The translations under genes were made by a program, and so were the position numbers. The notes under the pieces are model-generated. The model ran no database searches, was not told where the DNA came from, and saw only the letters and a list, made by a program, of their open reading frames with translations. From Flavobacterium gelatinilyticum (GTDB taxonomy: Bacteria > Bacteroidota > Bacteroidia > Flavobacteriales > Flavobacteriaceae), in assembly GCF_027111295.1 (NCBI RefSeq), contig NZ_CP114287.1:2542001-2606000 (forward strand): a stretch of DNA of 64,000 nucleotides, read 5' to 3'. Below are positions 7,681 through 15,747 of the stretch, one piece after another (position 1 is the first letter of the stretch; the number at the start of each line of letters is the position of its first letter).

Positions 7681-8232
7681 ATGAAAACGAGATTTTCAAT
7701 ATTAATAACGGGTTTAGTAGTTTTCTTTCTTTTAGGAAGTGCTAAACCCACTTTTTTAGCAGAAGATACAACCTTAGTAATAAACAAAATTAAAATAGAA
7801 ATTACGGGACTATCAACTGTTGGCAAGTACAATTGCTCAAATACCTTTCCCACAACAGATACGGTATACATCAATTCGGCTAAAAAAAATGTTTTAAATA
7901 CTGAAATAAAAATGTCAAAATTTGATTGTGGAAACAAAATCATGACAAAAGATTTACAAGGTACTGTAAAGGTAAAAGAATTCCCTAACAGTGTTGTTTC
8001 CATAACCGATATAAAGCCAAACGGCAAAAATTACAAGTGCAGACTTAACTTTTACATTACTGATAAAACCCTTAAATACAAAGACTTTATCCTATACAAT
8101 ACAGACGATAAACTTCACGGAACACTTAATTTAAAATTTTCCGATATCGAACTGGAACCGCCCGTAAAAATGGCTGGATTAATCAAAGTAAAAGATGATA
8201 TCATAATTAATTTTAGTTTGTACAAAGACTAA
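7681..8232 (+). CDS. Divergent YceI-like periplasmic protein (third in locus)
   Basis: The 183-residue protein has a signal peptide (MKTRFSILITGLVVFFLLGSAKP) and starts 11 bp after the porin-like gene. Its C-terminal half keeps YceI features: GTLNLKFSDIELEPPVKMAGLIKVKDDIIINFSL parallels the ITFxDFxMxxPxAxLGxxKxGxDLTIxFN end of the two true YceI proteins upstream. The N-terminal half differs. It has no HDW motif and carries cysteines (KYNCSNTF, FDCGNK, YKCRLNF) that could form disulfides. This looks like a specialised YceI-fold protein, not a simple duplicate. Assignment to the family rests on the C-terminal motif and the context. Confidence 0.72.
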   Translation: MKTRFSILITGLVVFFLLGSAKPTFLAEDTTLVINKIKIEITGLSTVGKYNCSNTFPTTDTVYINSAKKNVLNTEIKMSKFDCGNKIMTKDLQGTVKVKEFPNSVVSITDIKPNGKNYKCRLNFYITDKTLKYKDFILYNTDDKLHGTLNLKFSDIELEPPVKMAGLIKVKDDIIINFSLYKD

Positions 8233-8452
8233 ACAAAAAACTAAAAACTAAAAAAAACCACTTTGTCTTAAATACACGTTCTTCTTCAAAAAAATCAGCC
8301 GGTATTTCAAAATTGAAAAATTTGGCATGAGAATTGTCTTGCTGTCAAAAGATAAATAATCTTACAAAGCGCGCGTAATTTTAAAATTTGTATTTTTATT
8401 ATTCCACTTTATAACCTTTTAAATTTTTTGATAACCTAAAAAGACATTTCTT

Positions 8453-8848
8453 ATGAAAAAACAAATTTTAAGTCTGGCCGCTATCGTTTTGTTAGCATTT
8501 GCAGTACAATCTTGCGATAAAAAAGAAAAAACTGCCGATGACAATTTAACTCTTGGAAACAGAGTTGACTCTCTGACAACCGACATTGAAGAAGTAAAAG
8601 ACAGCGCTGTAATCAAAGCCGAAAATGCTGCCGCAAAAGCAAAAGAAGCTTCAAATAATGCAGTGCAGGATGTAAAAGATGCCACTAAAAAAACAGCTGA
8701 TGACGTTGAAACCGCAGCAAAAAAAACAGCAAATGATGTTAAAGACGCTACTAAAAAAGGAGCCGAAAAAATAGAAAATGCTGCAAAAGCTGCCAAAGAC
8801 GGAACTGTGAAAACAGCAAAAGATGTAAATGAGGCATTGAAAAAATAA
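8453..8848 (+). CDS. Small Lys/Ala-rich coiled-coil lipoprotein
   Basis: The 131-residue protein has a lipoprotein signal ending in LLAFAVQSC, with the lipidated Cys at about residue 21. The remainder is made of 11-residue-like repeats rich in Ala, Lys, Asp and Thr (KAKEASNNAVQDVKDATKKTADDVETAAKKTANDV...). Such sequence forms amphipathic alpha-helix or coiled coil, as in LEA-like or apolipoprotein-like stress proteins and Lpp-type envelope lipoproteins. I cannot name a family. It stands alone, with its own terminator, between the YceI locus and an O-methyltransferase. Function is unknown; an envelope-associated or stress-protective role is a guess from composition. Confidence 0.78.
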   Translation: MKKQILSLAAIVLLAFAVQSCDKKEKTADDNLTLGNRVDSLTTDIEEVKDSAVIKAENAAAKAKEASNNAVQDVKDATKKTADDVETAAKKTANDVKDATKKGAEKIENAAKAAKDGTVKTAKDVNEALKK

Positions 8849-8880
8849 TTCTATTAAAAACAAAAAAACAAAGTTGAAAA

Positions 8881-8908
8881 ACCATTCGCCGCAACGAATG
8901 GTTTTTTT
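8881..8908 (+). terminator. Hairpin terminator
   Basis: ACCATTCG (8881-8888) pairs with CGAATGGT (8895-8902) around CCGCAA and is followed by seven T residues. Confidence 0.88.
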
Positions 8909-8935
8909 ATTCCCATAAACGAGATTATAATTTTG

Positions 8936-8943
8936 TATTTTTG
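8936..8943 (+). promoter_or_regulatory. -7 box for the O-methyltransferase (TATTTTTG)
   Basis: TATTTTTG matches TAnnTTTG and lies 27 nt before the ATG at 8971, directly after the previous terminator. Confidence 0.6.
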
Positions 8944-8970
8944 CTTTTCAATCTTTAGAAGTACTACAAC

Positions 8971-9612
8971 ATGCATTTTATATCACAGGAATTAGAAGAT
9001 TATATCGAGCAGCATTCTGAAAACGAACCGGAATTGTTAGCAAAACTGAACAAAGAAACGTATCAAAAAATTCTTCTTCCCAGAATGCTCAGCGGTCATT
9101 TTCAGGGTCGCGTATTAAGCATGTTATCTAAATTGATTCGTCCGGTAAATATTCTTGAAATCGGCACTTACACAGGCTATGCAGCTTTGTGTTTATGCGA
9201 AGGCATGCAGGAAAACGGACAATTGCATACCATTGATATAAAAGAAGAACTGGTTGATTTTCAGAGGAAGTATTTTGACGCCTCACCTTGGGGAAATCAG
9301 ATTTTCCAGCATTTGGGTGAAGCCGTAGATATTATTCCGACTCTTGATTTAAAATTTGATTTGGTTTTTATTGATGCCGATAAAGAAAACTACTTAAACT
9401 ATTGGGAAATGATTGTTCCTAAAATGAATAAAGGAGGTATTATTTTATCTGACAATGTTTTATGGAGCGGTAAAATCCTTGATCCGGTTCATCCAAATGA
9501 CACCAGCACTAAAGTTCTTTTAGAATACAATAAACTTTTAAAAGAAGATCCCAGAGTCGAAACCGTTTTACTGCCAATTCGCGATGGATTAACAGTGAGC
9601 AGAGTTTTATAA
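8971..9612 (+). CDS. SAM-dependent O-methyltransferase (catechol/caffeoyl-CoA type)
   Basis: The 213-residue protein is the length of bacterial class I O-methyltransferases of the caffeoyl-CoA/catechol family. Motif I is ILEIGTYTGYAALCLCEGM (about residues 62-80). The acidic residue after strand 2 is in LHTIDIKEE. The metal and substrate region is FDLVFIDADKENYLNYWE, followed by GGIILSDNVLWSG, where the Asp and Asn of the DNVLW motif are the usual divalent-metal ligands. The family methylates hydroxyl groups of small phenolics in the cytosol. The physiological substrate is not known for flavobacterial members. It is a single gene with its own promoter; the phytanoyl-CoA dioxygenase-like gene 54 bp later could be co-transcribed. 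Confidence 0.9.
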   Translation: MHFISQELEDYIEQHSENEPELLAKLNKETYQKILLPRMLSGHFQGRVLSMLSKLIRPVNILEIGTYTGYAALCLCEGMQENGQLHTIDIKEELVDFQRKYFDASPWGNQIFQHLGEAVDIIPTLDLKFDLVFIDADKENYLNYWEMIVPKMNKGGIILSDNVLWSGKILDPVHPNDTSTKVLLEYNKLLKEDPRVETVLLPIRDGLTVSRVL

Positions 9613-9666
9613 TTTATTGATGCTGAAATACTAAGTTTTTCCTGTTAAAAATCAATACATTTAATT

Positions 9667-10389
9667 ATGCCGCGAACTGAAGAAATCCATTCTGAAGGTT
9701 TTTCGATAATCAACAATGTTTTTACCGAAAGTGAAATTGAGAATATCATTTCGCTGATTGAAAAAACAACCGGAAACAATCCTGAAAACAGCACTTTTAG
9801 AAAATCTCAGGATTTATTTGCTATCAGGCAGTTTCATAAAGAAGTTCCCGAAACTTTACCTTTTATATTCAACCAAAATGTACAGGACATTATTGAATCG
9901 AATTTTGGGAAAGGATATTTTATAACCAAATCTATTTACTTTGACAAACCGGAAAATTCAAACTGGTTTGTGGCTTATCATCAGGACTTAACCATTTCTG
10001 TTGACAAGAAAGCTGACGTACAAAATTTTGAGAACTGGACCGTAAAACAAAATCAATTTGCCGTACAGCCTCCGGCAGAAATCCTCGAAGACAATTTTAC
10101 CATCAGGATTCATATTGACAAGACAACTAAAGACAATGGTGCTTTAAAAGTAATCAACAATTCACATTCAAAAGGAATAGTGAGAATTGAAAATTTTGAT
10201 TTTAAAAATGAAAAAGAAACCATTTGCGAAGTTGAAAAAGGCGGTATTATGATTATGAAACCACTTTTGTTTCATGCATCAAACAAAACTACCAATAATG
10301 AACGCAGAAGGGTTATCCACATTGAATTCAGTAAAAAACAGCTTCCATCCGGATTAGAATGGAGCGAAAAAACAATTCTTCAGAATTAA
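9667..10389 (+). CDS. Phytanoyl-CoA dioxygenase (PhyH) family Fe(II)/2-oxoglutarate oxygenase
   Basis: The 240-residue protein has the facial triad of 2-oxoglutarate-dependent oxygenases: His105 and Asp107 in AYHQDL, and His203 in LLFHASNKT. An Arg-rich stretch (NERRRV, 211-216) supplies the likely 2-oxoglutarate-binding arginine. N-terminal and double-stranded beta-helix segments match PhyH-like proteins, and the IHIDKTTKDNGALKVINNSHSKG stretch is typical. The family hydroxylates lipids or small metabolites, and the substrate here is unknown. It follows the O-methyltransferase by 54 bp on the same strand, so a shared transcript is possible. A Flavobacterium-type CTTAG/CTCAG repeat follows the stop codon. 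Confidence 0.87.
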   Translation: MPRTEEIHSEGFSIINNVFTESEIENIISLIEKTTGNNPENSTFRKSQDLFAIRQFHKEVPETLPFIFNQNVQDIIESNFGKGYFITKSIYFDKPENSNWFVAYHQDLTISVDKKADVQNFENWTVKQNQFAVQPPAEILEDNFTIRIHIDKTTKDNGALKVINNSHSKGIVRIENFDFKNEKETICEVEKGGIMIMKPLLFHASNKTTNNERRRVIHIEFSKKQLPSGLEWSEKTILQN

Positions 10390-10400
10390 TCAAGAAAAGA

Positions 10401-10437
10401 AAAACTCAGAAACTTAGCGCCTCAGAACTTAGTAACT
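10401..10437. repeat. CTTAG/CTCAG-type degenerate intergenic repeat
   Basis: Short tandem-like units (CTCAGAAACTTAGCGCCTCAG, then AACTTAG) lie between the dioxygenase stop and the convergent PAP2 gene. A similar run is at 54369-54405. Confidence 0.5.
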
Positions 10438-10445
10438 TTAAAAAA

Positions 10446-11009
10446 CTATCCCGGAAAATAAAGCGGTTTTAACCTGCGGTACAGCAGATAAATAAGGAAA
10501 CCGAAAAAGGCTCCAAAGAAATATCCGGCAAGAATATCACCAGGATAATGCAATCCTAAATAAATTCGGCTGTAAGCAAAAATTAAAGGCCATAAGAACA
10601 GGAATCCTAAATATTTAAAATAACGTCTTAAAACCAAAAATAAAAAGGTTGCTACAGCCATAGTATTGGCTGCGTGCCCTGAGAAAAAGCTGAATGATTT
10701 TCGAACCTGAACAATTCGTATAACAGATGCCAGATCCGGATTGTTACATGGACGTAAACGCTGAAAAGTGTGCTTAAACAAATTACAGGTCTGATCTGTA
10801 AAAGCAATCAGAACCGCTACAAAAAGCAGCAGATACAATGTTTGTTTTCCTCCTATTTTTTTATAGATAAGATAAAACAGAAATAAAAAAAAAGGTGTCC
10901 AATAAAACTGCTGAGTAATAATCAGCCACAATTTATCAAAAGTTTCAGAACCTAAACCATTTAGATATACCAATAAACGAATATCTAATTCCTGTATTTT
11001 TTCCAACAT
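10446..11009 (-). CDS. PAP2-family membrane phosphatase
   Basis: The 187-residue protein has the three motifs of the type 2 phosphatidic acid phosphatase superfamily: KHTFQRLRP (the K-x6-RP motif), FSGHAANT (PSGH-type, with the catalytic His), and SRIYLGLHYPGD (SR-x5-H-x3-D). It has about five hydrophobic segments and so is an integral inner-membrane enzyme. It would dephosphorylate lipid phosphates such as undecaprenyl diphosphate or phosphatidic acid at the periplasmic face. A phenylalanine replaces the usual proline of the PSGH motif, which is common in Bacteroidota members. It lies 1 bp after the TatA-like gene and is probably translated from the same mRNA. The precise substrate is open. 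Confidence 0.9.
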   Translation of the reverse strand: MLEKIQELDIRLLVYLNGLGSETFDKLWLIITQQFYWTPFFLFLFYLIYKKIGGKQTLYLLLFVAVLIAFTDQTCNLFKHTFQRLRPCNNPDLASVIRIVQVRKSFSFFSGHAANTMAVATFLFLVLRRYFKYLGFLFLWPLIFAYSRIYLGLHYPGDILAGYFFGAFFGFLIYLLYRRLKPLYFPG

Positions 11010-11010
11010 A

Positions 11011-11358
11011 TTATCTTTGACGTTTTATAGGTCCTGAAAGTGAATCAATATCTTCTTTTACTTTATCAATCTCTGTTGCAGTATCGCCCAATAAATTGTT
11101 AGTATCACCTAATAAATTCGATTTAGCACTTTCAATCTCGGCATTGATATTACCTGTTAAGCTGTTCAAAGATTTAGCGTCAAGACCATTAGCCTCTGCT
11201 CCTTTCTGAATTTCGCTTTTAATATCGTTAGTTGCATTTTTTAACTGAGCCATAGCTTTTCCCATAGTACGGGCAATTTCCGGAACTTTATCAGATCCAA
11301 AAAGCATTAGCACTATAAACAGTATGAAAACTAATTCTCCTCCTCCTATACCGAACAT
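11011..11358 (-). CDS. TatA/TatE-family twin-arginine translocase subunit
   Basis: The 115-residue protein starts with a short transmembrane helix (GELVFILFIVLMLFG) ending in the conserved Phe-Gly hinge (about residues 20-21). An amphipathic helix follows (SDKVPEIARTMGKAMAQLKN), then a charged tail with a short repeat (SNLLGDTNNLLGDT). This is the TatA/MttA layout, the component that forms the membrane pathway for folded proteins carrying twin-arginine signals. The tail is longer than in minimal TatA but lacks features of TatB. No TatC is present in the window. The gene has a clear promoter and lies directly upstream of the PAP2 gene. Confidence 0.9.
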   Translation of the reverse strand: MFGIGGGELVFILFIVLMLFGSDKVPEIARTMGKAMAQLKNATNDIKSEIQKGAEANGLDAKSLNSLTGNINAEIESAKSNLLGDTNNLLGDTATEIDKVKEDIDSLSGPIKRQR

Positions 11359-11380
11359 ATCTTTTATTTTTGTTTGGACA

Positions 11381-11388
11381 CAAAGATA
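11381..11388 (-). promoter_or_regulatory. -7 box for the TatA-like gene (TATCTTTG)
   Basis: On the minus strand TATCTTTG lies 22 nt ahead of the ATG at 11358, in the space after the M1 peptidase terminator. Confidence 0.65.
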
Positions 11389-11431
11389 TTAAATTTTGAA
11401 GCTTAGAACTTTAAAATTTCCTTAAAAAAAC

Positions 11432-11454
11432 AAAGACTCCTTTTAGGAGTCTTT
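11432..11454 (-). terminator. Hairpin terminator after the M1 peptidase gene
   Basis: AAAGACTCC (11432-11440) pairs with GGAGTCTTT (11446-11454). Read on the minus strand it is followed by a T-rich run. Confidence 0.85.
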
Positions 11455-11465
11455 TAGTGTTTGTT

Positions 11466-13703
11466 CTAGTCAAATTTTGATTTTTGCTCAACTTTTGGCC
11501 ATGAATTATTGGTTACATCAATATCTGCGGTTAATAATTTCGGATCGATCTGAATACTTTTTATTGCTTTTGAAGTCGCATAAACTTTCTTCGCAGATTC
11601 ATTTCCTTTTCTCCAGATCTGAGCCGGATAGTGATAATTATCTTTTGTACCGTCTTCATATGTAATTTCAACCAGAATAGGCATAATCATCCCCCCTGGT
11701 TTATTGAATTCTACTTCATAAAAATATTTAGGCGATTTTATGCTTGCTTTTTCCTCTGCTGTAAAAGTCTGATTTACATAATCTGACAATGGTTTGAAAT
11801 CTTCTACTTTCAGGGCTTTTTTCTTAGAAGCATTCACTTCTGCATTATCACCGGAAACCAGATATACAAAAGGTCCTTTTTCGTATCCAAATCTTCCCTT
11901 TCTTACTTTGATATCTTTAATATCTGTCGTAGGCGTATCAGAAACATAATATTGCTTTACATCTTTAATTCCGATATCTACAAAATCAGTTGAATAAAAC
12001 CATCCTCTAAAAAACCAGTCCAGATCTACTGCCGAAGCATCTTCCATCGTTCTAAAGAAATCTTCCGGAGTCGGGTGCTTGAACTTCCATCTGTTTGCAT
12101 ACGTTTTAAACGCATAATCAAACAATTCTTTCCCCATTACCACTTCTCTTAAAATATTAAGACCTGTTGCCGGTTTTCCGTACGCATTGTTTCCAAATTG
12201 GTGAATGGTTTCAGAATTAGACATAATAGGCTCTAAAAATTTCTGGTCACCACTCATATAAGGAACAATATTTTTTGCAGGTCCGCGTCTTGAAGGGAAA
12301 GTTGGATCCAATTCCTGCTCTGCTAAATATTCCAGAAAGGAATTCAGACCTTCGTCCATCCATGTCCACTGACGCTCATCTGAGTTTACAATCATCGGGA
12401 AGAAATTATGTCCCACCTCGTGAATTACAACCCCTATCATTCCGTTTTTAACCTCTCTGCTTGTTACTCCGTTTGCATCCGGGCGGCCATAATTCCAGCA
12501 TATCATTGGATATTCCATTCCCTGATCTTCTGCCGAAACAGAAACTGCTTTTGGATACGGATAATCAAAAGTATGAGAAGAATAACTTTTTAAAGTATGC
12601 GCTACTGTCATTGTCGAAGTTTCTCCCCAAAGCGGATTGGCTTCTTTTGGATAAACAGATTCTGCCATCACAGTTTTATTGCTCAATTTTACGGCCATAG
12701 CATCGTAAATGAATTTTCTTGATGAAGCAATACCAAAATCTCGAACGTTTTTAGCGCTGAATTTCCATGTTTTTTTCTTTTCAGAAAATCCTTTTTCAGC
12801 CGCTTCAGCTTCTGCCTGAGTCACAATCACAACCGGTTTGTCAAATGATTTTTGAGCCTGTTCGTAACGTTTAACTTGTTCTGCTGTAAAAACTTCACTT
12901 CTGTTTGTCAGCTCTCCGGTTGCATCTACAACATGATCTGCAGGAACCGTGATGTTCACATCAAAATTCCCAAACGGGAGCGCAAACTCCCCGCTTCCCC
13001 AAAACTGCATATTCTGCCATCCTTCAACATCATTATAAACTGCCATTCTTGGATAGAATTGAGCAATAACATATAATTTGTTACCGTCTTTTTCGAAAAA
13101 TTCATACCCAGAACGTCCGCCTTCTTTTTGGTAATTATTAATATTGTACCACCATTTTATTGAGAATGAAATTTTCTCTCCCGGTTTTAATGGCGAAACC
13201 AGATTAATACGCATCATGGTTTCGTTGATTGTGTAAGACAACGGATTCCCTTTAGCATCTTTAACCTGCTCGATATTAAAACCGCGCTCTAAATCTTTCT
13301 TTAGATATTTACTCGAAAAACCTTCGAGCGGCAATACCTGATTTATTTTTTCTCCTTCTGCCAAAGAAGTCTGTCCGTTTGCTCTCGCCTGATTTTGATC
13401 TAACTGAATCCATAAGTACTCTAAACTATCCGGAGAATTATTAGAATACGTGATGGTTTCAGAACCACTTAATCTTGAATTTTTATCGTCTAATTCAATA
13501 TCAATTTTATAATCTGCCTGCTGTTGATAGTATGCCGGCCCCGGTGCTCCCGAAGCAGTACGAAACATATTGGGAGTTGCCAGCAAATCATACATCTGGC
13601 TGAATTTATTCGTATCGTATTTACCCTGCTGGCGCGGTGCTGTTGTTTTTTCCTGAGCAGCCAGCATTGCAGGAAAAAGTAACAATAATGAAAGCTTTTT
13701 CAT
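11466..13703 (-). CDS. M1-family zinc metallopeptidase, secreted
   Basis: The 745-residue protein has a signal peptide (MKKLSLLLLFPAMLAAQ) and an aminopeptidase N-like body. The zinc site is HEVGH (His428, Glu429, His432), with the third ligand Glu451 in WMDEGLNSF, 19 residues after the second histidine. The exopeptidase motif appears as QGMEYP (about 394-399) instead of GAMEN, a variant common in the Bacteroidota subgroup. The N-terminal beta-domain precedes about residue 300. No type IX C-terminal sorting domain is seen, so the protein is probably periplasmic. It cleaves peptides, and natural substrates are unknown. Its 5' neighbour on the same strand is a DUF6702-like protein, a frequent pairing in Flavobacteriia as I recall it. 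Confidence 0.92.
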   Translation of the reverse strand: MKKLSLLLLFPAMLAAQEKTTAPRQQGKYDTNKFSQMYDLLATPNMFRTASGAPGPAYYQQQADYKIDIELDDKNSRLSGSETITYSNNSPDSLEYLWIQLDQNQARANGQTSLAEGEKINQVLPLEGFSSKYLKKDLERGFNIEQVKDAKGNPLSYTINETMMRINLVSPLKPGEKISFSIKWWYNINNYQKEGGRSGYEFFEKDGNKLYVIAQFYPRMAVYNDVEGWQNMQFWGSGEFALPFGNFDVNITVPADHVVDATGELTNRSEVFTAEQVKRYEQAQKSFDKPVVIVTQAEAEAAEKGFSEKKKTWKFSAKNVRDFGIASSRKFIYDAMAVKLSNKTVMAESVYPKEANPLWGETSTMTVAHTLKSYSSHTFDYPYPKAVSVSAEDQGMEYPMICWNYGRPDANGVTSREVKNGMIGVVIHEVGHNFFPMIVNSDERQWTWMDEGLNSFLEYLAEQELDPTFPSRRGPAKNIVPYMSGDQKFLEPIMSNSETIHQFGNNAYGKPATGLNILREVVMGKELFDYAFKTYANRWKFKHPTPEDFFRTMEDASAVDLDWFFRGWFYSTDFVDIGIKDVKQYYVSDTPTTDIKDIKVRKGRFGYEKGPFVYLVSGDNAEVNASKKKALKVEDFKPLSDYVNQTFTAEEKASIKSPKYFYEVEFNKPGGMIMPILVEITYEDGTKDNYHYPAQIWRKGNESAKKVYATSKAIKSIQIDPKLLTADIDVTNNSWPKVEQKSKFD

Positions 13704-13770
13704 AAAATTTTAATGGTAATTTTAGTCAGAGTGTGAAAATACTAATTAATATAGTAATTCAAATTATTAA

Positions 13771-14274
13771 TTAATACTTTAACAATTCTTTCCTTGAAGA
13801 TTGTGTAAAGAGAACTGTCTTTTTGGTGCCGAATACTGAAACATGTGTAATATTCTGCTGATCTGAATTCCAGTCAACCAGTATTGTATTTGAGATTTCG
13901 ATGTTTTTAAATTTGTCAACATCCTTTATTCGGGAATAACAAACCAGAACATCGCCTTCTGTCTCTTTAGACAAAAAAGTAATCGCTTTTACCTGACCAT
14001 TAATTTTAATAGTGAAATTTTCTGCAAGGTATTTTCTCAGCAGATCAAGATCTTCCGAGGTCTCTCTTTCGGTCCCGACAAATGTTTTTTTGTGATATTT
14101 CTTCTCAAGTCCATTGTTCAGATCATCAATAAAAATACGCGATGTAATCTGGATCATCTTTTTTTCGGATGCATATTCAACCTGAAAAACACCCACATAA
14201 AATTTATGAAACGCAAAAGCCGAAAGCGATAAGAACAATATCCCGATTACAGAATAAATCAACATTTTTTTCAT
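13771..14274 (-). CDS. DUF6702-like secreted or membrane-anchored protein
   Basis: The 167-residue protein starts with a hydrophobic signal or anchor (MLIYSVIGILFLSLSAFAFH) followed by HKFYVGVFQVEYASEKKMIQITSRIFIDDLNNGLEKKY. The H-x-F/Y-Y-V-x-V...I-x-R-I-F-x-D-D-L pattern is how I recognise DUF6702 in Flavobacteriia. No catalytic residues stand out. It overlaps the upstream gene by one base (TAATG) and lies 67 bp ahead of the M1 peptidase gene, so the group is probably one operon. Function is unknown; linkage suggests a role with the exported peptidase or with the three paralogous proteins upstream. Confidence 0.75.
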   Translation of the reverse strand: MKKMLIYSVIGILFLSLSAFAFHKFYVGVFQVEYASEKKMIQITSRIFIDDLNNGLEKKYHKKTFVGTERETSEDLDLLRKYLAENFTIKINGQVKAITFLSKETEGDVLVCYSRIKDVDKFKNIEISNTILVDWNSDQQNITHVSVFGTKKTVLFTQSSRKELLKY

Positions 14275-15023
14275 TACTGCTGGGCATTCACAAGTTTAAA
14301 TTCTTTGTTTTTATTGATTAAAAAATCGATCAGTTCAAATTTCTGATCCGGATTAAGATGTCTTTTTGATTCCGGGTCGTTTGAACAGTACATTAAAAAC
14401 AAATCGATTTCATCTTCTTTTAAACCAAGTGTTTTGGTGTAAAAATCTGTTTTAAAATTCGCTTTAGAATATTCAACAAAAGCAATATCTGTAATCACCT
14501 CTTCTTTTACATCGTTTTTTGAAAGCAGTTTTTTGACATCCTTAAAAATTCGGACAAAATCTGTTCCGTATTTAATCGTCTGATCAGAATACATCACTGT
14601 ATTTTTTGCTACGGATTGCTTATCATCTTCAAACTGCATATCCACATATTTCTGTGTATTCTTGTCCAGCGATTTTACTTTTAGGTCTTTTTTTACCAAA
14701 ACCTCCTTCAATTCATTGCTGACCAATTCTAAAGACACTGAAAAAAGTATCTGAGAACAATCTTTCTCTGTTAAAACTATTTTTTTTGACTGAAATGCCA
14801 AACCTGTAAACAACAAGGTATCTTTTGGCTGTGCCAGAATATCAAAAAGCCCGCCCGGACCAATAAAAGTTCTTGATTTGGCATTAATATTCAATACATA
14901 TCCGCTTTCTATAGACAGCGATTTATTTGTAACCTGACCGTGCAGCGGCTTTCTCAAATTATTTTGTCCAAAAGTAATTTGACAAAACAAGCAAACAACG
15001 AATACTCCTAATTTATTTTTCAT
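14274..15023 (-). CDS. Carboxypeptidase-regulatory-like domain protein (third paralogue)
   Basis: The 249-residue protein has a signal peptide (MKNKLGVFVVCLFCQITFGQ) and a beta-sandwich domain (about residues 25-115) of the CarboxypepD_reg-like type. The pattern is LHGQVTNKSLSIESGYVLNI...FDILAQPKDTLLFTGLAFQSKKIVLTEKD, ending in ELKEVLVKKD. That domain usually leads TonB-dependent receptors, but here no barrel follows. The C-terminal part differs from the two paralogues upstream. It lacks their GIVP-x-GQKTYT segment and ends with a helical stretch (HLNPDQKFELIDFLINKNKE). It overlaps its upstream neighbour by 11 bp. I infer a periplasmic or outer-membrane-associated protein of unknown role. Confidence 0.8.
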   Translation of the reverse strand: MKNKLGVFVVCLFCQITFGQNNLRKPLHGQVTNKSLSIESGYVLNINAKSRTFIGPGGLFDILAQPKDTLLFTGLAFQSKKIVLTEKDCSQILFSVSLELVSNELKEVLVKKDLKVKSLDKNTQKYVDMQFEDDKQSVAKNTVMYSDQTIKYGTDFVRIFKDVKKLLSKNDVKEEVITDIAFVEYSKANFKTDFYTKTLGLKEDEIDLFLMYCSNDPESKRHLNPDQKFELIDFLINKNKEFKLVNAQQ

Positions 15024-15747
15024 TTTCTAGAATTATTAGATATTTTCTGGCTAAATCTGTGATCAAAAACATACTCATTGTTTTGTTCTTTGTATTCAAA
15101 GATACGGCAAAATCGGGATCATCCACACAATATAATTGAAATCCTTTGATATCATCGACCGGAATTTTCAATCTTTCTGTATAATAATTCTCTTCAAATA
15201 GATATTCTATTTTTCTAAAAAGAGCTTCTTTTTTCTCGACATTTACTTCTTTTTTCAGCATTGTGGTACGTCCTGAAATTTTATTCAGAATCTTATCAAT
15301 CGAAGTAGAAGTTGCCGTATACACTTTTCTTTCTGCCGGCGTGTAGGTTTTCTGTCCGTGGGGCACAATTCCTAAATTCTCAGCCGTAATACCCAGATTA
15401 TCATTTACTACGACTTCTTTCAACTCAATTTCTTTGGGTGTCATTTTAATTACAAGCGAAGTCATATTAAGATCTTCAGCAGAAATCCGCCTTTTAAGAG
15501 GCTCGAGATTTACCGACGAAAAAACCAAAACATCACCTTCTTTTGCCACAATAGAAAATCGTCCCTGAGCATCTGAAATTGTCGAAACCTGTGTATTGTT
15601 ATTAATAATATTTACCGCGTCAACCGAAGTAGATTTTTCGAAAATTTGTCCTGAAATTTCTTTGGAAACGGCATTTTGCCCCGCACAAAACTGAGCAAAA
15701 ACCAAAAATGCGATGATATTTAAAGCTTTATTTAACCTCACCTGCAA
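15013..15747 (-). CDS. Carboxypeptidase-regulatory-like domain protein (second paralogue)
   Basis: The 244-residue protein has a signal peptide ending near FAQFCAGQ. The regulatory-like beta domain contains ISGQIFEKSTSVDAVNIINNN...ISDAQGRFSIVAKEGDVLVFSSVNLEP and ends in KEIELKEVVVNDN. The second half contains GIVPHGQKTYTPAERKVYTAT and a helical C-terminus shared with the first paralogue. The domain order matches the start of SusC-like proteins without the TonB plug or barrel. It overlaps the first paralogue by 20 bp and the third by 11 bp, indicating translational coupling. No enzymatic motif is seen. Confidence 0.82.
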   Translation of the reverse strand: MQVRLNKALNIIAFLVFAQFCAGQNAVSKEISGQIFEKSTSVDAVNIINNNTQVSTISDAQGRFSIVAKEGDVLVFSSVNLEPLKRRISAEDLNMTSLVIKMTPKEIELKEVVVNDNLGITAENLGIVPHGQKTYTPAERKVYTATSTSIDKILNKISGRTTMLKKEVNVEKKEALFRKIEYLFEENYYTERLKIPVDDIKGFQLYCVDDPDFAVSLNTKNKTMSMFLITDLARKYLIILENEK

